A stretch of DNA of 17,605 nucleotides from DATKDF01 sp035512795 (lineage in GTDB: Bacteria; Acidobacteriota; Vicinamibacteria; Vicinamibacterales; SCN-69-37), in contig DATKDF010000239.1 in NCBI GenBank assembly GCA_035512795.1, positions 1 through 17,605 on the forward strand. The letters are read 5' to 3'. Positions 10,061-15,881 of this stretch are shown here, piece after piece (the stretch's first letter is position 1; each line of letters begins with the position of its first letter). The position numbers were made by a program, and so were the translations under genes. Under the pieces are notes generated by a model. That model did no database searches. It worked only from the letters and a program-made list of their open reading frames with translations, and was not told the DNA's origin.

Positions 10061-10304
10061 CGGTACGACGGGTACGACGGGTAACGGCCGGTACGACAGA
10101 CGAGGAACGCGCTGACGCGGGTCATCATCTGGTTTGGGGCGTTCGGGCTCGGTTGTGCGATGGGGTTCGCCGAATTCCGGCAGCTTGGGGGGTCCTGCTG
10201 CGCCTGCATACGCGCCCGGAAGCCCACGAGCACCCGGATGCCCTGATCCAGAAGCTGGCCAGCGTCAGCGCGTTCCGCTTCCCTGTCGTACCCTGTCGTA
10301 CCGA
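10061..10304. repeat. Two inverted copies of a short repeat in the queE/DUF72 spacer
   Basis: This spacer carries no gene I can support. A perfect 15-bp inverted repeat pairs 10104-10118 with 10262-10276. Outside it on each side is a tandem of GTCGTACC-type units: two units at 10061-10083 plus a stray one near 10089-10097, and two units at 10281-10303. Toward the centre the resemblance continues imperfectly for about 30 nt per arm (to about 10150 and from about 10228). The whole therefore reads as two inverted copies of a roughly 75-90 nt repeat around an 80-nt core. The right copy ends one or two nucleotides before the DUF72 ATG. There is no transposase; a REP-like or MITE-like element is possible. 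Confidence 0.75.
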
Positions 10305-10305
10305 C

Positions 10306-11223
10306 ATGTCCCTTGTCTCTGTCGGCACCTCCGGCTGGCACTACCCGACCGGCGCGGGCACGTGGAACGGGGTGTTCTACCCGGCGCGCCGGCCGCGGGG
10401 GTTTGACGAGCTCGCCTATTACGCCGAGCACTTCGACACGGTCGAAGTGAACGCGACGTTCTACCGGATGCCCGAGGCGGGGATGAGCGAGAGCTGGCTG
10501 CGGCGCACGCCGGCCGGGTTCGTCTTTGCCGTCAAGCTCTACCAGAAGTTCACGCACCCGGACATGTACCTCGCGCGCGACGGCGTGGCCGGCTGGGATC
10601 TGTCGCGCGCGGATGTGGACCTGTTCAGGCACGGTCTCGATCCGATCGCCGAGGCGGGCAGGCTCGGCGCGCTCCTCGTCCAGTTTCCGCCCAGCTTCCA
10701 CAGGGAGCCGGACACGGCTGCGTATCTGGAGTGGCTGCTCGGACACTTCGCCGGCTATCCGCTGGCGGTCGAGTTGCGGCATCGCTCGTGGAGCGACGCG
10801 GCGGACGAGACGTCACGCCTGCTCTCGGCCGGCGGCGCGGCCTCGGTCCTCATCGACGAGCCGAAATTCCGCGACTCGATCCGCCAGACGCTCGACGGCC
10901 CGGCCGGCGCGCTCACCTACGTCCGGCTGCACGGCCGGAACGCGCGCGAGTGGTGGTCACACGACCAGGCGGAGGATCGCTACAACTATCTCTATTCACG
11001 GGACGAACTCGAGCCGTTCGCCGAGGTGGCGCGCGCGCGGTCGAAGGCCGGCTCGCGCGTGCTGATGTACCTGAACAACCACTTCTCGGCCAAGGCAGTC
11101 GCCAACGCCGCCGTCCTGAAGCACGAGCTCGACCAGCTGATCCCCGGCGACTACCCCGCCGAGATGATCCGCCGCTATCCGGACCTCGAAGGTCTCGTCA
11201 GAACGGCTGATCTGCCGCTTTGA
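10306..11223 (+). CDS. DUF72 family protein
   Basis: This 305-aa protein is the only plus-strand gene. It has a full set of DUF72 (YecE-like, TIM-barrel) motifs: VSVGTSGWHYP at the N-terminus, FAVKLYQKFTH, LLVQFPPSFH, AVELRHRSW, YVRLHGRN and a C-terminal YLNNHFSAKAVANA. The conserved residues suggest a phosphate-binding or nuclease-like barrel, but no activity is established for the family. ATG 10306 is chosen because the family N-terminus begins there; the frame is open upstream only through the repeat region. No ribosome site is visible since the repeat runs up to the start codon. The last 26 nt overlap the convergent prolyl isomerase gene. Confidence 0.93.
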   Translation: MSLVSVGTSGWHYPTGAGTWNGVFYPARRPRGFDELAYYAEHFDTVEVNATFYRMPEAGMSESWLRRTPAGFVFAVKLYQKFTHPDMYLARDGVAGWDLSRADVDLFRHGLDPIAEAGRLGALLVQFPPSFHREPDTAAYLEWLLGHFAGYPLAVELRHRSWSDAADETSRLLSAGGAASVLIDEPKFRDSIRQTLDGPAGALTYVRLHGRNAREWWSHDQAEDRYNYLYSRDELEPFAEVARARSKAGSRVLMYLNNHFSAKAVANAAVLKHELDQLIPGDYPAEMIRRYPDLEGLVRTADLPL

Positions 11224-11800
11224 TCGACGCCTGCTTGATCATGTCGGCCACGGCGAGCCGATCGACGACGCCCATGCCCGTCGTGACGCGGCCGACAATC
11301 GTGTACGTGCTGTCGTAGGACGGCACGGCCGCCTTGAGGATGAACAGCTGGCTGTCGGCCGCTGCCGCGTTGCCCGGATGGGCGAGCGCCACGATGCCGC
11401 GCGCGTGCGTGCGCTTCGAGAACTCGGCCACGCCGATGCGCGTGCCGCTGCCGCCGCTGCCCCAGGACGCGCGCCTGGTCATGTCGCGCGACTGCGGATC
11501 GCCGAACTGCACGAGCGACGCCGAGACACGCGTAATCCGCTGGCCCCGGTAGAACCGCTTTTCGAGGAGCCCGACCAGGTGCGCCACGCTCGTCGGCGCG
11601 TCGGCGGGAAAGAACTGGATCTCGAACACGCCCTTGACGGTCTCGAGGACTGCGACCGGGGCCGGCGCCTGTGGGGCCGCGGCCGGCAGGACAGCCAGGG
11701 CAAATGCCCAAAGGGCAAAAGACCCCCGGCGTCTTTTTGACCACTCAAAAAGACGCCGGGGGTCTTTTCGAGTTCGGGGGTCTTTTCGGGTTTCAGCCAC
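11198..11800 (-). CDS. Exported cyclophilin-type peptidyl-prolyl isomerase
   Basis: From GTG 11800 this is a 200-aa protein. Residues 1-25 are strongly basic and contain RKDPR twice; about 28-43 are hydrophobic and end in AAAPQAPAP, so the whole resembles a long-n-region signal peptide. The mature domain is a short cyclophilin: TVKGVFEIQFFPADAPTSV, then YRGQRITRVSASLVQFGDPQ with the catalytic-region Arg, then DSQLFIL and GRVTTGMGVVDRL. Such enzymes catalyse prolyl cis-trans isomerisation, here probably in the periplasm. No other ATG, GTG or TTG in frame would keep the signal peptide, so translation must run through the palindrome at 11717-11768. The gene overlaps nth by 8 nt. It ends the BMC-containing operon. 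Confidence 0.88.
   Translation of the reverse strand: MAETRKDPRTRKDPRRLFEWSKRRRGSFALWAFALAVLPAAAPQAPAPVAVLETVKGVFEIQFFPADAPTSVAHLVGLLEKRFYRGQRITRVSASLVQFGDPQSRDMTRRASWGSGGSGTRIGVAEFSKRTHARGIVALAHPGNAAAADSQLFILKAAVPSYDSTYTIVGRVTTGMGVVDRLAVADMIKQASIKAADQPF
11717..11768 (-). repeat. Perfect 24-bp palindrome with 4-nt loop inside the isomerase 5' end
   Basis: The arms 11717-11740 and 11745-11768 are perfect reverse complements around a 4-nt loop. Each arm is itself a small hairpin, with AAAAGAC and GTCTTTT flanking a CCCCGGC-type core. The structure has A-runs before and T-runs after GC-rich stems, as in bidirectional intrinsic terminators, yet it lies in frame within the prolyl isomerase signal region. 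It could act as an attenuator or be an inserted palindromic repeat. Confidence 0.85.
11757..11788 (-). repeat. 14-bp direct repeat beside the palindrome
   Basis: The 14-mer CGAAAAGACCCCCG (minus strand) occurs at 11775-11788 and again at 11757-11770, separated by 4 nt. In the isomerase frame it encodes the doubled RKDPR. The second copy is the outer part of one arm of the palindrome, suggesting that the repeat unit was partly duplicated. Confidence 0.8.
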
Positions 11801-12491
11801 GGCCCACCTCCTTCACGCCCACCTGTGCGCACTCCGGGCTTACGAGACACGCCGGACATCGCGGATACACGGGACGACAGACATTCTGCCCCCATGTCAC
11901 GAGGTACAGGTTCACCCGTGGCCAGTACCGTCTCGGGACCACCTCATAGAGGGCCTGCTCGGTCTGGTCAGGCGTCTTCGTCCGCACCCAGCCCAGCCGG
12001 TTCGAGATGCGGTGCACGTGCGTGTCGACGCAGATGTTGTCACGGCTCGCATGCGAGAGGATCAGCACCAGGTTCGCGGTCTTCCGCCCGACGCCCGGCA
12101 GCGTGAGCAGGTCGGCCATCCGATCGGGCACGCGGCCGCCGAACCGCTCGAGGATCTGCCGGCACGTCTCCTTCACGTGCCGCGCCTTGGTGCGATAGAA
12201 GCTCACCGGATAGATGAGCCTCTGAATCTTCGCCACCGGCAACGCGGTCATCGTCCTCGGCGACCGCGCGACGCGGAACAGGCGCGCAGACGCCTGGGCC
12301 GTCACCGCGTCCTTCGTCTGCGCCGACAGCATCGTCGCGATGAGCACCCGGAAGGGGTCTTCGGCCGTCTCGTCGCTGATTTTCTCGACGGCCGGATCCT
12401 CCATCGACCGTTCCGCACGCTCGAGCGACCGCAGCGTCCGGACGATGCGCACGGTCAACCCGTTGCGCGCACCTCGGCCATCAGAAGCCAT
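11793..12491 (-). CDS. nth: Endonuclease III, DNA base-excision repair glycosylase
   Basis: Nth removes oxidised pyrimidines and nicks the abasic site. This 232-aa form has the helix-hairpin-helix LPGVGRKTANLVL with the catalytic Lys, the catalytic Asp in VDTHVHRISNRLG, and a C-terminal [4Fe-4S] ligand set Cys-x6-Cys-x2-Cys-x5-Cys (CRPVYPRCPACLVSPEC). The N-terminal LIATMLSAQTKD is also typical. The start is taken as ATG 12491, which overlaps the four-cysteine gene by 11 nt; a GTG six codons upstream is possible. It lies at the tail of the BMC operon, overlapping both neighbours; a functional link to the compartment is not evident and may be simply co-transcription. Confidence 0.96.
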   Translation of the reverse strand: MASDGRGARNGLTVRIVRTLRSLERAERSMEDPAVEKISDETAEDPFRVLIATMLSAQTKDAVTAQASARLFRVARSPRTMTALPVAKIQRLIYPVSFYRTKARHVKETCRQILERFGGRVPDRMADLLTLPGVGRKTANLVLILSHASRDNICVDTHVHRISNRLGWVRTKTPDQTEQALYEVVPRRYWPRVNLYLVTWGQNVCRPVYPRCPACLVSPECAQVGVKEVGRG

Positions 12492-12729
12492 ACGTCTTGC
12501 AGTAGCCACAGTGGTTGCAGCCGACGCCTGGCTCGATGATACAGGCCTCGCCAGGATTGGTGATGGTCAGGTAGATGGCCTGGCTCGGATGCAGGCCCGG
12601 CTCGTGCGCGGCGGGCCGAACACTACCGGCGTCGGCGGCCCCGGTTTCATCCGACGCGGCCGTCCGGCCGAGATGCCGCGCCACGGCATCGCGGATGAGG
12701 TTGCGAAGGTCGGCCTCGGTCAGCGTCAT
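12481..12729 (-). CDS. 82-aa four-cysteine protein, candidate BMC cargo
   Basis: I do not recognise a named family. Three parts are visible. Residues 2-21 form an amphipathic helix (TLTEADLRNLIRDAVARHLG) closely resembling the aldolase C-terminal helix. Residues 22-47 are a low-complexity Ala/Gly/Asp/Pro linker. Residues 48-82 form a compact module ending GVGCNHCGYCKTYGF, with Cys63-x7-Cys71-x2-Cys74-x2-Cys77. The helix-plus-linker layout is what BMC encapsulation peptides look like, and four spaced cysteines could hold an iron-sulfur cluster or zinc. ATG 12729 overlaps the preceding BMC-P stop as ATGA. A small redox or metal protein targeted to the shell lumen is the leading reading; this is inference. 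Confidence 0.8.
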   Translation of the reverse strand: MTLTEADLRNLIRDAVARHLGRTAASDETGAADAGSVRPAAHEPGLHPSQAIYLTITNPGEACIIEPGVGCNHCGYCKTYGF

Positions 12730-13028
12730 CGGGCCACTTCGCCGGCCAGCGCCGGCGCCTCGTCAATCGTGACGGCGTCCACGATTCCGATGATAGCCGC
12801 ATCGACGGCCGCGGCCTTGCGCCCGAGCGCGGCGCCGGCCGCGCGGCCCTCGAGGACCACGAGCACCTTCTCGCCCACGCCGGCGCCGACCGAGTCAATG
12901 GCGAGGATTGGCGTCGCGCGCGGCTTGTCGTCGATCGTCAGCGGCTGCACGAGCATCAGCTTGGCCCCCTCGAGCTTTCGGTGCTTCTGGGTCGACACGA
13001 GCGTGCCGATGACGCGCGCGATGATCAC
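12726..13028 (-). CDS. BMC-P shell vertex protein (EutN/CcmL family), third of three
   Basis: BMC-P proteins form pentamers that cap the twelve vertices of a microcompartment shell. This 100-aa member has the family pattern: ARVIGTLVSTQKH at the N-terminus, LMLVQPL, then the conserved DSVGAGVGEKVLVV at about 45-58 and VDAAIIGIVD at about 75-84. It has an extra tail of roughly 12 residues compared with the other two copies. GTG 13028 overlaps the previous stop by 4 nt (GTGA) and no good ribosome site is visible, so translation is probably coupled. Confidence 0.94.
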   Translation of the reverse strand: MIIARVIGTLVSTQKHRKLEGAKLMLVQPLTIDDKPRATPILAIDSVGAGVGEKVLVVLEGRAAGAALGRKAAAVDAAIIGIVDAVTIDEAPALAGEVAR

Positions 13029-13294
13029 GGCTCGATGTCCCAGTGGTCGACGATGCCGATGACGCAGGCGTCGACGGGCGGTTCGGCCGGCAGGAACGGA
13101 AACGACGCCTCGCGGCCGCGCACGAAAAAGACGTGCTCGCCGACGCCGGCGCCGACCGCGTCGGCCGCCACCAGCGTACGGCCCACGGCCCGGCGATCGG
13201 GCGTGACCGGCTGAAGCAGGAGCAGTTTGTGACCGGAGAGCGCGGCATCCTTCATGGTCGCGACGACGTCGCCGATGACGCGGGCGACCTGCAC
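13025..13294 (-). CDS. BMC-P shell vertex protein (EutN/CcmL family), second of three
   Basis: This 89-aa pentamer-forming shell protein shows ARVIGDVVATMKD, LLLLQPV, DAVGAGVGEHVFFV and a C-terminal VDACVIGIVD. It carries an aromatic and proline insert (SFPFLPAEPP) before the last strand that the other copies lack. The start is GTG 13294, 3 nt after the previous stop, again with a weak ribosome site. Divergence from its neighbours is high apart from the family motifs, so these are old paralogues rather than a recent duplication. Confidence 0.94.
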   Translation of the reverse strand: MQVARVIGDVVATMKDAALSGHKLLLLQPVTPDRRAVGRTLVAADAVGAGVGEHVFFVRGREASFPFLPAEPPVDACVIGIVDHWDIEP

Positions 13295-13297
13295 GGG

Positions 13298-13570
13298 CTA
13301 CTCGCGGGTGACGTCCACCCGATCGACGATGCCGACGATCGCGGCATCGACCGGGCAGTCCTTGAGGCCGGCCGCCATCCGCGCCGAGCTGCCACTGACG
13401 ATGAGCACGGTTTCGCCGGCGCCGGCATCGACGGTATCGACCGCCACCAGATGATTGCCGTCGCCCGTGCCGCCCGGATCGACGGGCCTCACCACGAGCA
13501 GCTTGCTGCTCACGAGGCGTTCGTCCTTGCGGGTGGCCACGACGGTGCCGACGACGCGGGCGAGGAGCAT
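13298..13570 (-). CDS. BMC-P shell vertex protein (EutN/CcmL family), first of three
   Basis: This 90-aa protein has the EutN/CcmL pattern ARVVGTVVATRKD, LLVVRPV, DTVDAGAGETVLIV and VDAAIVGIVDRVDV. It forms shell pentamers by family. ATG 13570 follows the BMC-H stop with no gap (TAGATG), with AAGGGG a few bases upstream as a moderate ribosome site. It is the first of three adjacent pentamer genes. Confidence 0.95.
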   Translation of the reverse strand: MLLARVVGTVVATRKDERLVSSKLLVVRPVDPGGTGDGNHLVAVDTVDAGAGETVLIVSGSSARMAAGLKDCPVDAAIVGIVDRVDVTRE

Positions 13571-13858
13571 CTACCCCTTCGTGCCTTTGCCGATGGGCAG
13601 CACGTCTTCCAGGTTGGCGTGGGGCCGCGGGATGACGTGGACCGACACCAGCTCGCCGACGCGGCGGGCGGCGGCGGCGCCGGCATCGGTGGCAGCCTTG
13701 ACGGCGGCGACGTCGCCCCGGACGAGGGCGGTGACGTATCCGGCACCGATCTTCTCCCAGCCGACCAACGTGACCTTGGCGGCCTTGACCATCGCGTCGG
13801 CCGCCTCGATCATTGCGACCAGGCCTTTCGTCTCGATCATTCCGAGCGCCTCGCCCAT
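13571..13858 (-). CDS. BMC-H shell hexamer protein
   Basis: BMC-H hexamers tile the facets of the microcompartment shell, and their central pores pass small metabolites. This 95-aa protein has the family opening ALGMIETKGLVAMIEAADAM, then VTLVGWEKIGAGYVTALVRGDVAAVKAATDAG and the closing VSVHVIPRPHANLEDVLP. The length is standard for a single BMC domain (Pfam 00936). The pore-region residues near KIGAGY are typical. ATG 13858 is clearly marked by a GGGAGG site 8 nt upstream. It is the only facet protein seen; no tandem-domain BMC-T gene is in the window. Confidence 0.97.
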   Translation of the reverse strand: MGEALGMIETKGLVAMIEAADAMVKAAKVTLVGWEKIGAGYVTALVRGDVAAVKAATDAGAAAARRVGELVSVHVIPRPHANLEDVLPIGKGTKG

Positions 13859-13866
13859 CGTCAGAA

Positions 13867-13872
13867 CCTCCC
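13867..13872 (-). promoter_or_regulatory. Strong ribosome binding site for BMC-H
   Basis: GGGAGG on the minus strand lies 8 nt before the BMC-H ATG. It is the best Shine-Dalgarno match in the BMC part of the operon and fits a need for many more hexamers than pentamers. Confidence 0.7.
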
Positions 13873-13881
13873 GTTGGTGGA

Positions 13882-14709
13882 TCAGTCGCCGTGCCGCGGC
13901 CCGATTGCCGAGCGGACGGCCTCGTCGATGAGCGCCGTCAACTGCGCGTATGTTAGCCGAATCCCGCCATCCGGGCCTAACGATGGCGCGCCCGCCTGGA
14001 CGATCTGACAGACGACGTCGCCGTCGGCCTCCGGCGCCGGGTCCGGACAGATCGGGGCGGGCGCCGCGATGCCGTACGAGCCGCGAAGCTCCTGCAGGCG
14101 GTCGACTTCGTCGCGCGAGAGCAGCAGTTCCCCGCCGAGCTGGCGCGCGACGAAGCTGATGCGCGCGAAGTGCTCGATGGTCTCCATCTTGTAGTACGCC
14201 GACCACAGGTCGCGCCCGAGCGCGAGCGCACCATGGTTGGCCAGCAACAGCCCGTCGTGGGCGCGCAGGTACGGCGCCACCGAGTCGGCCAGCTCGCGCG
14301 TGGACGGCGTGCCGTACTCCGCAATCGGGATGCTGCCAAGCGTGGTGACGACCTCGGCCAGGACGGCCCGGTCGAGCGGAATGCCCGCCACGGCAAACCC
14401 GGTCGAGATGGGCGGGTGCGCGTGAACCACGGCGCCGATGTCGGGCCGCTTCTCGTACGCCACCAGGTGCATCAGCATCTCGGACGAGGGCTTCCGGCCA
14501 GGCGCGGCCGAGATGACCTGGCCTCGCAGATCAGTGACGACCATCATCTCGGGCGTCATGTCGTACTTGGAGACGCTCGCCGGCGTCATCAGCAGACGGT
14601 CGGGCGCCACCTTCACCGAGATGTTGCCGTCGTTCGACGCCACGAAGCCGCGCGTCCAGAGCCGCCGGCCAACCTCGACGATGTCGCGGCGGGTGTCAGC
14701 GAAGTCCAT
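13882..14709 (-). CDS. Class II aldolase (FucA/RhaD-like) with encapsulation-type tail
   Basis: This 275-aa protein is a zinc class II aldolase/adducin-fold enzyme, which splits sugar phosphates such as fuculose- or rhamnulose-1-phosphate to an aldehyde (lactaldehyde or glycolaldehyde) plus dihydroxyacetone phosphate. The phosphate-loop segment SNDGNISVK is at 25-33, the catalytic Glu at 77, and the zinc ligands at His96, His98 (HAHPP) and His159 (NHGAL), all present. The usual domain ends near 215. Beyond it lie a Pro/Ala/Asp linker and a terminal helix (251-270, RLTYAQLTALIDEAVRSAIG) of the encapsulation-peptide type. The enzyme is 20 nt after the PLP-enzyme gene and 23 nt before BMC-H. Aldolase-containing BMC loci are known in Planctomycetes and Verrucomicrobia (PVM type). 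True substrate not deducible here. Confidence 0.93.
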   Translation of the reverse strand: MDFADTRRDIVEVGRRLWTRGFVASNDGNISVKVAPDRLLMTPASVSKYDMTPEMMVVTDLRGQVISAAPGRKPSSEMLMHLVAYEKRPDIGAVVHAHPPISTGFAVAGIPLDRAVLAEVVTTLGSIPIAEYGTPSTRELADSVAPYLRAHDGLLLANHGALALGRDLWSAYYKMETIEHFARISFVARQLGGELLLSRDEVDRLQELRGSYGIAAPAPICPDPAPEADGDVVCQIVQAGAPSLGPDGGIRLTYAQLTALIDEAVRSAIGPRHGD

Positions 14710-14729
14710 GGGGTGACCGAGCCGCCATC

Positions 14730-15866
14730 TTACTCCGCGGCGCCGAGCACGGCGAGCGTGCGATCGATCTCGTCCGCCGTGTTGTAGACGTGGGGCGAAA
14801 TGCGCAGGCGCCCCTGCCGGGCGGCCGTCCAGATGCCGGCGTCCAGGAGCCGCCGGTGGAGCGGCTCGTTCCGCGCCGGATCGCGGTGCGAGAAGACGAC
14901 GAGCGTCGACCGCGAGGGGCCCTCGGCCGGACTCACCAGATCGTACCGGCCGCGGTCGAGTCCCGCGATGAACCGATCGACCAGGCCGCCCAGGGCGTCG
15001 CAGACGCACGCCGCGCCAATGCCCCCGACATACGACGCCGACACCTCGAACGGCACGAAGTTGAAGAAATTGGCCGTACCGAAGATCTCGTACTGCCGCG
15101 GCCCGAAGCGCGCCGGCAGCTCCGGGTCAGCGGTCCGCGCCAGGTCGTCGGCCGTCTGCATCGTCAGCCAGTAGGCCTGCCGGCCGATCATTCGATCGAG
15201 GAGCGCCGGCCGGAACCACGCAAAGCCGGTCCCGTAGGGTCCACAGAGCCCCTTCCAGCCCGAACAGACGACCGCGTCGATCGGCTGGGCATCGGCATCG
15301 AACGGCCGCAGGCCCATGCCCTGCGTGGCATTGACGACAAACCAGACGCCGCGCTCGCGGCAGATTGCACCGATCGCGTCGAGGTCGTGTGCGTGGCCCG
15401 AGAACGAGTGCACCCAGCTCAGGCAGACGACGCGCGTCGCGGGCCCGATGGCGTCGCGAACCTCGTCGGGCGACAGCACGGGACGGGCCGGTTCGAGCGG
15501 GCGCACGACGACACCGGCGCGCTCGGCGAGCCGCCACGGCAGGATGTTCGACGGAAAGTCGCCGCGCAGGACGAGGACTTCGTCCCCGCGCTCGAGCGGC
15601 AGGCTGTTGGCGAGGGCGTGCAGGCCGAATGACGCGCCGCTCGTCAGGATGACCTCGTCGGCGGGCACGCCCGCGATGGCGCCGAGCGCGCGGCGGAGCG
15701 CGGCCGGCACACTCTGAAAGCGCGCGGTCGTGAGCTCCCACGGTTGGAGCTTCCAGCGGACGGCCTCGGCGGCGGCCTCGGCGGCACGCCGCGGCAGCGC
15801 GCTCTGATGGGCGCTGTTCAGCCAGACGACGTCGTCACGAAGGTCGAAGTCGGCCCGCCAGGACAT
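14730..15866 (-). CDS. Class V aminotransferase-fold PLP enzyme
   Basis: This 378-aa protein has the cysteine-desulfurase/kynureninase-like fold. The N-terminal segment contains WLNSAHQSALP; the substrate and cofactor region includes ILTSGASFGLHALA (74-86). The Schiff-base lysine is Lys205 in CSGWKGLCGPYGTGFAW. Sequence FVVNATQGMG (176-185) occupies the place of the usual (V)DxxQ motif, with Asn179 where most members have the Asp that contacts the PLP ring nitrogen; Gln182 is kept. There is no encapsulation-like extension at either end. It sits between a small membrane protein gene and the BMC aldolase with 15- and 20-nt gaps. The substrate is unknown: desulfurase, transaminase or lyase roles are all possible. 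Confidence 0.88.
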   Translation of the reverse strand: MSWRADFDLRDDVVWLNSAHQSALPRRAAEAAAEAVRWKLQPWELTTARFQSVPAALRRALGAIAGVPADEVILTSGASFGLHALANSLPLERGDEVLVLRGDFPSNILPWRLAERAGVVVRPLEPARPVLSPDEVRDAIGPATRVVCLSWVHSFSGHAHDLDAIGAICRERGVWFVVNATQGMGLRPFDADAQPIDAVVCSGWKGLCGPYGTGFAWFRPALLDRMIGRQAYWLTMQTADDLARTADPELPARFGPRQYEIFGTANFFNFVPFEVSASYVGGIGAACVCDALGGLVDRFIAGLDRGRYDLVSPAEGPSRSTLVVFSHRDPARNEPLHRRLLDAGIWTAARQGRLRISPHVYNTADEIDRTLAVLGAAE

Positions 15867-15881
15867 CAGCGGGCGGGGCCG

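Noticed and set aside
10061..10304. CRISPR array
   Set aside because: There are only two inverted copies and short tandem units, with no regular spacers and no cas gene.
10057..10782. 241-aa minus-strand frame covering the spacer and the DUF72 5' half
   Set aside because: It is antisense to the conserved DUF72 motifs, and its remaining part is repeat-derived sequence.
12481..12729. The 82-aa gene as a degraded remnant of a longer ferredoxin or BMC protein
   Set aside because: It has a coupled start, a clear three-part layout and an intact targeting-like helix matching the aldolase tail, which argues for a real small protein.
13859..14206. N-terminal extension of BMC-H to an earlier start
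   Set aside because: The upstream frame runs through the aldolase gene, while ATG 13858 has a strong ribosome site and gives the exact family N-terminus.
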